From Caulobacter segnis (GTDB lineage: Bacteria > Pseudomonadota > Alphaproteobacteria > Caulobacterales > Caulobacteraceae), in contig NZ_CP096040.1 of assembly GCF_023935105.1 (NCBI RefSeq), forward strand, positions 1,674,001-1,738,000: a DNA stretch of 64,000 nt, given 5' to 3'. This document shows, piece after piece, positions 55,360 through 62,218 of this stretch. A program made the position numbers and the translations under genes. The notes below the pieces were generated by a model. That model saw only the letters and a list, made by a program, of their open reading frames with translations, searched no databases and had not been told where the DNA came from. Numbering within the stretch: position 1 is the first letter of the stretch; each line of letters opens with the position of its first letter.

Positions 55360-56331
55360 ATGCGCGAACACACAAGCCGGCTCGCCGGCCTCATGACGAT
55401 GCTGCTGATGACCGGCGGCCTGGTCTCGGCGGCGCAGGCGTCGCCCGAGCAGGCGCTGCGCAAGCTGAACGACCCGAACGGCGGAGTCTTCGTGGTGGCG
55501 CACCGCGGCTGCCACAACGCCGCGCCATCGCGCGGCCTCTATGATCCGACGCCGGAGAATTCGCTGCGGGCCTTGGACCGGTGTGTCGCCTTGGGCGTCG
55601 ACATGGTTGAGACCGACGTCCGTCGCACCAAGGATGGCGTGCTCGTGATCATGCACGACGAGACCGTCAATCGCACGACCAATGGCGCGGGCCGGGTGGC
55701 AGACATGACGGCGGCCGACTTCAAGCGCTTGCGCCTTCGCCAGAACTTCGGTGGCGCGATGTCGCCGATGCTGACCGACGAGGCGCCGTCCACCCTGGAT
55801 GAATACATGGCGCACGCCAGGGGCCGCATCATGCTGAACCTGGACATCAAGGAGCCGATACACGCCGAGGTCGCGGCCGCGGTGGTCAAGGCGGGGTTGG
55901 CCGACCAGATGCTGATCAAGGCCGACGCCCTGCCGGACACGCCGCCCCTGACCGACGCGGCGCCGTTCCGCGACACGTTGTTCATGCCGATGATCAATGC
56001 GGTGAAGCCGGGGCAGGGGCCGGACCTCGCCGCGGTCGTGACGCGGCAGGCCTCGGGCCATCGCAAGATCCCGGCGGTAGAACTGGTGTTCCTCGCGCCC
56101 GAGAGCTTTGTCGCGGTTCGACAGGCCGCTCGCCAGGCGGGGCTGAGGCTCTGGAACAACACGCTGACGGCGGTCGGGGTGATCGGGGTGACCAGTTATG
56201 GCGGCGACCTGGACGCCTTGCGCGCTCCGGACCTTGTTTGGGGACGCCAGATCACGGCGGGTGTTTCGATCTTCCAGACCGACGAGCCAGCGGCGCTCCT
56301 GGATTATCTGGCGACTCGGAAGACGAACTAG
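55360..56331 (+). CDS. exported glycerophosphodiester phosphodiesterase
   Basis: An exported enzyme of 323 residues (signal to about ASPEQA) that splits glycerophosphodiesters into an alcohol and glycerol-3-phosphate. The GDPD residues are present: VAHRGCHN (His), TPENSLRAL (Glu), MVETDVRRTKDGVLVIMHDETVNRTTNG (Glu, Asp, His) and LNLDIKEP (Lys). A WGRQITAGVSIFQTDEPAALLDYL tail is typical. The ATG at 55360 is nine bases from GGAG; ATG 55351 is too close to it. It probably works in the periplasm on substrate brought in by the receptor upstream. Confidence 0.9.
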   Translation: MREHTSRLAGLMTMLLMTGGLVSAAQASPEQALRKLNDPNGGVFVVAHRGCHNAAPSRGLYDPTPENSLRALDRCVALGVDMVETDVRRTKDGVLVIMHDETVNRTTNGAGRVADMTAADFKRLRLRQNFGGAMSPMLTDEAPSTLDEYMAHARGRIMLNLDIKEPIHAEVAAAVVKAGLADQMLIKADALPDTPPLTDAAPFRDTLFMPMINAVKPGQGPDLAAVVTRQASGHRKIPAVELVFLAPESFVAVRQAARQAGLRLWNNTLTAVGVIGVTSYGGDLDALRAPDLVWGRQITAGVSIFQTDEPAALLDYLATRKTN

Positions 56332-56399
56332 ACCGGCCGGCCTCGGAACGACGACCTCGCCTTCCGCGCGCCTGCCAGGCGGCGGATCGCCGTAGGCCT

Positions 56400-57131
56400 C
56401 TATTCCCGAGGCTCGCCATTCTCCCAGAAATAGGCGTCGCGGACCGGGTCGTAGAAGTAGAAGCGGCCAACGTAGCGATCGAAGAACTGGCGACGGTTCG
56501 GCGCGTAGGGGCGGGCGTCGGTCCTGGCCGTCGGGCGCTCCTCGACGCGATCGGTGGCGATCTCGTTGTTGTCGTCGGCCGGGCCGGCGGCGTGGTCGGT
56601 CGCGTGGGCCGGGGCTTCGTAGAACACCGTCGCGCCGGTCTCGCCCGCCACCGTGGCGGCGAAGCGCGAGGTGTCGGCGCCAACCAGGGTGATCAGCTTG
56701 GAGAAGCGGTTTGCGCCGTACTTCTCGTCATTGGTCACGTCGAATTCCAGGCGCAGTTGCACCTCGCACAGCAGGCCGTTGGGCTTCACCTCCTGGGTGA
56801 TGCGGGCGACACCGCTGAGGCGGTCGTGCACCGCCTCGCGGCACGTGGCGTTGTCGGGCCACAGATAGTAATAGCGACCGATCAGGTCGTAGTTGGCGTT
56901 GGCCTCGTTGCGGCGCTTGAGGTCGTAGACCGCCACGACGTCGCGACCGCACGGATCGGCGGCCTGCGGGCTGATGCGCTGCACGCCCCGGTACGAGGCC
57001 TTGAAGGCCAGGGAGCCGGCGAACTTCTGGGCCTGATCGCAGTCGCCGCGAAAAGCGCTCTGGGCCTGGGCCTGGGTCGTCGCTCCGGACAGCAGCAGGG
57101 CGGCGGCCGCGGCCGCCAGGGATCGGGTCAT
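56400..57131 (-). CDS. exported protein ending the SEDS-PBP operon
   Basis: A 243-residue protein with a signal peptide (MTRSLAAAAAALLLSGATTQAQA). The mature part (about 25-150) has four Cys (GDCDQAQ, DPCGRDV, ATCREAV, GLLCEVQ) and a mixed alpha/beta layout; the C-terminal 90 residues are polar and end with Tyr/Phe-rich RRQFFDRYVGRFYFYDPVRDAYFWENG. No family was recognised. Its ATG overlaps the stop of the Sel1-repeat gene (ATGA), so it belongs to the envelope operon. It is probably periplasmic. Confidence 0.65.
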   Translation of the reverse strand: MTRSLAAAAAALLLSGATTQAQAQSAFRGDCDQAQKFAGSLAFKASYRGVQRISPQAADPCGRDVVAVYDLKRRNEANANYDLIGRYYYLWPDNATCREAVHDRLSGVARITQEVKPNGLLCEVQLRLEFDVTNDEKYGANRFSKLITLVGADTSRFAATVAGETGATVFYEAPAHATDHAAGPADDNNEIATDRVEERPTARTDARPYAPNRRQFFDRYVGRFYFYDPVRDAYFWENGEPRE

Positions 57132-58450
57132 GGTCTGGCTCCTCGGCAGGTGGCGACGGCGCGCACCTGGCAGTAGTTGACGCCGTTGGGGCAGATGGTG
57201 TCGCCGGCCCGCACCGCGATCGTCTCGCCGCCTTCGCTATCGCAGACGGCGCGGCCGGCCAGGTCCAGCGCGGGCGAGAAGTCCGCGGTCGGGTCGACGC
57301 GGATGAAGGTCGAAGCCGTCCAGTTGCGCAGGACGGGCGCCGGAGCCGGCTTCGGCGTCGCGCGGACGACACGCGGCGTAGGTTTGGGCGACACGGGCTT
57401 GGGCGAGGCCGATTTGGGCGGCGTGGGCTTGGACGCGACGGCCTTTGGGACCGGCGGCTTGGCCTTGAACGCAGGCTTGGGTTCCGGCGCGGCCGTCTTC
57501 GTCGGCTTTGCCGCGAGGGGCTTCTCGACGGGCGGCGTGGGCGGCGGCGCGACCTCGATCGGCGGCGGCTTCATGGCCGCATCGATGCGGGCCAGGCCGC
57601 GCTCGGCCTCCCGCTGAAGGGCCGAACCGTCGCCCAACTGCGCGACGCGGGCGTAGAGGCCGCGCGCCTCGGCCAGGTGGTCGGCGTTATCGCCGGCCTG
57701 GGCTTCCAGGAACTGTCCCAGCGCCAGCACGGCGTCGGCGCGACTGCCTTCGGCGGCCTGGCGCAGGCGAACCTCGGCGGTAGCGGGGTCAGGCGCGCGA
57801 CCGCCTTCGCCGTGCGCCAGCATCTGGCCCAGCGCTAGGGCGGCGTCGTCGCGCGCGCGCGCCGTGTCGGCCCGGCCGTCCTCGTCGGCGCCGGCGGCGC
57901 GCTGCAGCCAATCCAGGGCCTGGTAGGCGTAGGTCCCTCGATTGGGATTGGCGGTCTCACCGGCCCGCAGGCGATAGAAGGCCCCCAGCCGCTCCATGGC
58001 CGCCGGCTCGCCCGCCGCCGCCCGGGCTGAGGTCTGGGCGTCGAACCGCTCGGGTAGTTTCAGCCCCTGGGCTGGCGCGTCGGCGCAGCGCAGGCGCCAG
58101 ACGCCGCCGGCCGAAATCCACTGGCAACCGGCCGGCGCCGCCGGAGCGGCCGCCGTGGGTGTGACGGCGCGGGGCGCGGGGCGCTGGGCGAGCTTGGGCC
58201 CGACCAGGGCGACCGCGGCGACGGCCGCGGCGGCCGCTACGCCTCCGGCGGCCCACCAGCCGAGCTTGCGGCGTCTGGGCGTTTCGCGGGCCAGGGTGAG
58301 CGGGGCGTCGGCGGTCTCTGGTTGCTCGGGCGTCTCGACGGCCATCGGCAGCGGCGGCAGGTCGAACGCGTCCGGCTCGGGCGGCGGGGCCTCCGCCGCG
58401 CCCTCGAACCAGGCGCCGGTCTCGGGGGGAGGTTCAGGCCTGACAGCCAA
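57128..58450 (-). CDS. Sel1-repeat membrane protein, out of frame with the kinase-like part
   Basis: An ORF of about 440 residues with only a weak TTG at its start. It opens with a Pro/Glu-rich cytoplasmic stretch, one membrane helix (LGWWAAGGVAAAAAVAAVALV, about 68-88), then periplasmic Sel1/TPR-like repeats (AMERLGAFYRLRAG, AYQALDWLQRAA, DDAALALGQMLAHGEGG, ADAVLALGQFLEAQAG), a Pro/Lys-rich linker (about 295-370) and a small Cys-containing C-terminal domain. The kinase-like ORF upstream enters this sequence one base out of frame at a run of six C, so the two were or are probably one protein. Confidence 0.7.
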   Translation of the reverse strand: MAVRPEPPPETGAWFEGAAEAPPPEPDAFDLPPLPMAVETPEQPETADAPLTLARETPRRRKLGWWAAGGVAAAAAVAAVALVGPKLAQRPAPRAVTPTAAAPAAPAGCQWISAGGVWRLRCADAPAQGLKLPERFDAQTSARAAAGEPAAMERLGAFYRLRAGETANPNRGTYAYQALDWLQRAAGADEDGRADTARARDDAALALGQMLAHGEGGRAPDPATAEVRLRQAAEGSRADAVLALGQFLEAQAGDNADHLAEARGLYARVAQLGDGSALQREAERGLARIDAAMKPPPIEVAPPPTPPVEKPLAAKPTKTAAPEPKPAFKAKPPVPKAVASKPTPPKSASPKPVSPKPTPRVVRATPKPAPAPVLRNWTASTFIRVDPTADFSPALDLAGRAVCDSEGGETIAVRAGDTICPNGVNYCQVRAVATCRGARP

Positions 58451-59241
58451 GTCCGGGCGTCGACGGGGCGCGCTTCGGTGGCGGGGGCGAGGCCGGCGTC
58501 GATCCCGGTGCGCAGCGCGGGGGAAGCGGCGACGTCGTCGGGCCAGGGGTTGTCGCCGGCCAGGCGGGCGGCCTGGTTGGCCGGGGGCGGGGGGCGGCCG
58601 GTCAGCAGGCGCTGGAGGAGGGCGCTGGCCGCGTAGAGATCGGCGGCCGGCCCGATCGGATGGCGCAGGGCGCCGTCATGGGCTTCCGGCGGCGCGTAGC
58701 CGGGCTCGACAAGGCCTTCCTGGCTGCGCAGCACGCGGAAGAACGGCCGACGGTCGACCATGAATCCGATCAGACGCACGGCGTCGCCATCGATCAGCAC
58801 GGCGCGGGGCGAAAGATCGCCGTGGACGATCCCGGCCGCGTGCAGTTCCGTCAGCGCCTCGGCCAGGCGGCGGGCGAAGGCGGCGACCACCGGTTCGGCG
58901 ACGGGGCCGGGATGCTCGGCCAGCCAGGCCTCCAGCGTCGGTTCGGCGGGCGGTTGCAGCCAGAAGACCCCGCTCGCCGCCCGGACGACGGTCTCTACCG
59001 GCAGGGCCGCGCGCGGCGCCTCGGCCTGCAGCTTTCGCCCGAGCGCTTCGAAGGCGTCCAGCGCGGCGGCGTATTGGGCCGTCGCTTCGGGGATCGGCGC
59101 GAAGCGCACAGCCTGTACGGTCTCGCCTTCGACGGCGAAGCGCTCCAGCGCGCCGGCGCGGCCCAGCGATCGCAGGCGCAGCGGCTTGCGATAACCGTCG
59201 ACCTTCAGACGAAGTGGGGCCTGCGCCTGGAGCAAGGTCAT
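58237..59241 (-). CDS. kinase-fold protein (probable pseudokinase), frame changes near the end
   Basis: Reads from ATG 59241, overlapping the previous stop (ATGA). About 265 residues form a Ser/Thr kinase-like domain: VQAVRFAPI in place of the VAIK lysine motif, LTELHAAGIVHGDLSPRAVLIDGDAVRLIGFMV, where HGD keeps the catalytic-loop Asp but the following Asn is Ala and DFG reads LIGF, then YAPPEAHDG and DLYAASALLQRLLTGRPP, as in kinase C-lobes. ATP-metal residues are thus mostly lost. After about residue 274 the frame is nonsense (Arg/Pro rich) to the stop at 58237; the true continuation is the Sel1 ORF. Confidence 0.7.
   Translation of the reverse strand: MTLLQAQAPLRLKVDGYRKPLRLRSLGRAGALERFAVEGETVQAVRFAPIPEATAQYAAALDAFEALGRKLQAEAPRAALPVETVVRAASGVFWLQPPAEPTLEAWLAEHPGPVAEPVVAAFARRLAEALTELHAAGIVHGDLSPRAVLIDGDAVRLIGFMVDRRPFFRVLRSQEGLVEPGYAPPEAHDGALRHPIGPAADLYAASALLQRLLTGRPPPPANQAARLAGDNPWPDDVAASPALRTGIDAGLAPATEARPVDARTWLSGLNLPPRPAPGSRARRRPRRPSRTRSTCRRCRWPSRRPSNQRPPTPRSPWPAKRPDAASSAGGPPEA
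58424..58429 (-). other. six-C run at the kinase/Sel1 frame change
   Basis: On the minus strand CTCCCCCCGAG marks the point where the sensible reading moves from the kinase frame (LNLPP) to the Sel1 frame (PPETGAWFEG). One extra C, or a -1 ribosomal slip on the run, would join the two. Confidence 0.6.
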
Positions 59242-59633
59242 GGCGTGTCTCCACAATCGGCGACGGCCCGGGACGCGGCCTCCAGGATCCGGTCGGCGTC
59301 CGGCGGCGACGGCGCATCGATCGGAGCCAGGGCGACGCGGATCGGCGTATCCGAACCGTCTCGATGCCAAACGCTTTCGACCCCGCCTCCGTTGAGCCCG
59401 AGCGTGGCGCGCATCAGGGCGGGATCAGCGGCGAGGCCGGAGCAGGCGAAAAAGTGCGGCCAATCGCGGGCCGCGGGACTGTCGGCGGCGACCTTCACAG
59501 TCATCCAGCGCGGGGCTTCGGCCTCGGTCGTCGGCGCGGGCGAGGGGCGGGCCATCCAGGCGCCGAGCCCGACGGCGGCCAACCACAGCACGGCGGGAAT
59601 GGCGAGGAGCAGGCGCGAGCCGGGGCGATTCAT
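59238..59633 (-). CDS. small membrane-anchored protein of the SEDS-PBP operon
   Basis: A 131-residue protein with one N-terminal membrane helix (LLLAIPAVLWLAAVGLGAWMA, about 8-28) and a periplasmic domain with two Cys (HFFACSGLAADPALMRATLG, AVADCGDTP) likely to pair. It overlaps the PBP gene stop (ATGA at 59630-59633) and the kinase-like gene start (ATGA at 59238-59241). No family was recognised. A role as a regulatory subunit of the SEDS/PBP pair is a guess from position. Confidence 0.65.
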   Translation of the reverse strand: MNRPGSRLLLAIPAVLWLAAVGLGAWMARPSPAPTTEAEAPRWMTVKVAADSPAARDWPHFFACSGLAADPALMRATLGLNGGGVESVWHRDGSDTPIRVALAPIDAPSPPDADRILEAASRAVADCGDTP

Positions 59634-62218
59634 TGTCCGCCTCCAGCGATCCACGCGTGGGCGGCCTGCGAGCGCAAGATGGCGGCGGCGACCGCCAAGG
59701 CTGGGGTCTCGGCCTGCCGCTTGTCTTGTAGGTTGACGACGATGGTCAAGCCGCGCACCGACTGGCCGTTCGCCTGCCGCACCGCGACGACGGCGATGGC
59801 GTGGCCGTCCAGCAGCGGCGGCTCGGCCGCGCGCAGCGGCAGGTCCATGACCCGGCCGTCCGGCTCGGGCTCGAAGTCTCCGGGTCGGCAATTGCGATAG
59901 CCGCAGGCATAGCGCTGCATCTCGGCCGCCGCCTGCTCGGCCAGGTCGCGCCGGCCGGCGACACGGACCTTGCAGCGGGTCTCCTTCAGGCCAAGGATCT
60001 GGCGCGTCGCCTCGGCCTTCGACTTGGGCGCGACATAGCCGAACTTCAGCACGCCCGCCGCAGTGTCCCAGCGCAGGCCGCAATCGCCACGCGCCAGCTG
60101 GCGCAGCAGGACCGGGCCGGGCTCGCTGGGAGCCTCGCCGGCCACCTTCATGGTGCCGGTCTTGCCGTAGAGGGTGACGTCCGGTGGATAGCCCATGGTG
60201 GCGAACTCTCGGCCCAGCCAGGCGGCGGTGCCGGTCTTTACGACGCGCGACAGACCGTCCAGCACCGGGGCGCGAACATGCGGGTTGCGCATCGGCAGCT
60301 GTGCCTCGGGCGGGCCGGCGGAGGCGGGGGTGAAGCGCGCGCGCACCGCCCGACCCGTGACGATCCGCGAATAGACCTCGGCCATCTTGATGGCGCTCCA
60401 GGTCGAGCGGCTGCCGCCCAGAACGGCCATCAGATAGTCGTTGCGGAACGAGGCGACGGCGTCGAAGCCCAGCCGTTCGCGCTCTGGCGAGGCTCCGGCC
60501 AGGGGCGAGGCGCAGGGCGGCGCCGCGCCGGTGAGGCCGCGCCAAACGGCGAGGTCGTAGCGGCAACCGCCGCCTTGGCCGGCGTCGAGGTCGAACAGCC
60601 GCGCCAGGCGGTCGGGCCAGGCCGGGCCGCGTCCAGGCGGCGGTCGCAGGACCCAGCCGAACGGTCCCGGCGCGGTCGCCTCGCCAAAGACCGGCAAGGG
60701 CGGGGCGTCGGTGCGGCTCTTGCCGTCCAGCGACCAGGCCTCGACCGGCCCCGGCGGGGCGCGCGGCGGGGCTGACGGCGCGGTCGGATCGCGATAGGCC
60801 AGCATCATCAGGGCCAGGGCGTAGCGGTTGTTGGAATGCTCCAGGAAGGTCGGGAAGTCGGTCATTCCCAGGCCGTGGTTGTCGAACCCACCCTTGCCGA
60901 GGTCCATGCCCAGCACGGTGCGGATGCGGCCCGTGCCGCCCCCCTGGATCTTCAGGCTGGCCAGGCCGGGATCGGCGTCGAGAATGGCCAGCGAGAATGG
61001 CCCCTTGACCATCGAGCCGACCGGCAGGCGCTCGAAATTGTGGTTCTGGTCCATCAGGTTCTGACCCCGGCGCGTGCGGCGCTGGGCCGGGGCGAGGTCG
61101 GTCTCGGCCAGGGGCCAGGATCCGACGGCCAGCACTTGGCCGGTCGTGGTGTCCATTACTGTCACCGCGGCCTTGAAGGCGTCGCCCGGGTCGGGCTTGG
61201 CGCCGGGCAGGGCGCTGGATCGCACCGTGGCGACGCCGGCGGCTAGAGCGTCCTGGGCGACCTGTTGCAGACGAGCGTCCAGCGACAGCCGGAGCGGCGC
61301 GGAGGAGCGACCGGTCATGGCGCGCTCGATCGGTTGGGCCAGGGGCTGGAGGGCGGGGAAATAGGCGCGGGCGCCCGACGGGGTGCTGTGGGCGATGTCG
61401 GCCGCGCCGCCGTCCAGGCGCAGGCGCAGCACCGACTGGCCGGTCCGCAAGGTGAGGGTCTCGCCGGGCGGCAGCGGCGTTAGGGTCACGTCGCCGTCGA
61501 CGCGTGGGCGCGCGTCGCGGTCGCCCACGCGGATCTCCAGCATCGACGGGGTCTGCACCCGCACCACGGCCTGGTCGCCAACCAGCATGACCGAGCCGAC
61601 GGCGTGAGGCGGCTGGTCGCCGTCCTTGAGACAGATCGATAGGGCGCGGCGCGGTTCGGCGGCGGCGGCTCTACGGGTCGGCATCAGGATGTCGCACGCG
61701 GCGGCGGGCGCGCCTTGCGGTTCCAGCCGGATTGGCGCGGGCGCGGGATTGCCCAGGGGCTGGAGACGAAGGCCCGGCGCTGCGCCGCCTCGGAACAGGA
61801 TCGGCCCGGCCCAGGCGCCGCCCCCCGAATAGGGCCGGTCGATGTGGTGGGCGAAGGGATCGATGCCCTCGACCCATTGGCCGTCGTCGCTGAGCCTCCA
61901 AACGGCTGGATCCTGCAGGTCGGCGCGTAGGTATGAGGCGTTGACGAAGGCGCGCAGGCGTGGATCGCGACCGACCGGGCCGTCGCGCAGGGCGATGCGC
62001 GGCTCGCCCTCGTCGTCGTAGCGCACCGACAGCCACTGGCGCTGGGCGATGGCGTCGACCAGGCGATCGTAACCACTGGCGGGGCCCTGGCCGGAAGAGC
62101 GACCGAGCGCGGCCAGCACCGCCGGGGCGCCGGCGACCAGGCCGACCACGGCGATCAGCGGCGCGGCGATCGCCAGGGCGCGGCCCCAACCCGCGAAGCG
62201 CTTGGCGCGGCGGCTCAT
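59630..62218 (-). CDS. class B PBP-like transpeptidase
   Basis: An 862-residue protein with one N-terminal membrane helix (about 12-35), a long divergent periplasmic region, and a transpeptidase domain from about residue 350. All three motifs are intact: SxxK as SMVK (Ser402, Lys405), SxN as SNN (462-464) and KTG (686-688, LYGKTGTMK). It should thus cross-link peptidoglycan or act on a related peptide. A roughly 220-residue span between SNN and KTG includes a Pro-rich insertion. The C-terminal part has a Cys-containing segment (RYACGYRNCRPGDF). It overlaps the SEDS gene stop by four bases, the pairing seen for FtsW-FtsI and RodA-PBP2. Confidence 0.85.
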   Translation of the reverse strand: MSRRAKRFAGWGRALAIAAPLIAVVGLVAGAPAVLAALGRSSGQGPASGYDRLVDAIAQRQWLSVRYDDEGEPRIALRDGPVGRDPRLRAFVNASYLRADLQDPAVWRLSDDGQWVEGIDPFAHHIDRPYSGGGAWAGPILFRGGAAPGLRLQPLGNPAPAPIRLEPQGAPAAACDILMPTRRAAAAEPRRALSICLKDGDQPPHAVGSVMLVGDQAVVRVQTPSMLEIRVGDRDARPRVDGDVTLTPLPPGETLTLRTGQSVLRLRLDGGAADIAHSTPSGARAYFPALQPLAQPIERAMTGRSSAPLRLSLDARLQQVAQDALAAGVATVRSSALPGAKPDPGDAFKAAVTVMDTTTGQVLAVGSWPLAETDLAPAQRRTRRGQNLMDQNHNFERLPVGSMVKGPFSLAILDADPGLASLKIQGGGTGRIRTVLGMDLGKGGFDNHGLGMTDFPTFLEHSNNRYALALMMLAYRDPTAPSAPPRAPPGPVEAWSLDGKSRTDAPPLPVFGEATAPGPFGWVLRPPPGRGPAWPDRLARLFDLDAGQGGGCRYDLAVWRGLTGAAPPCASPLAGASPERERLGFDAVASFRNDYLMAVLGGSRSTWSAIKMAEVYSRIVTGRAVRARFTPASAGPPEAQLPMRNPHVRAPVLDGLSRVVKTGTAAWLGREFATMGYPPDVTLYGKTGTMKVAGEAPSEPGPVLLRQLARGDCGLRWDTAAGVLKFGYVAPKSKAEATRQILGLKETRCKVRVAGRRDLAEQAAAEMQRYACGYRNCRPGDFEPEPDGRVMDLPLRAAEPPLLDGHAIAVVAVRQANGQSVRGLTIVVNLQDKRQAETPALAVAAAILRSQAAHAWIAGGGQ

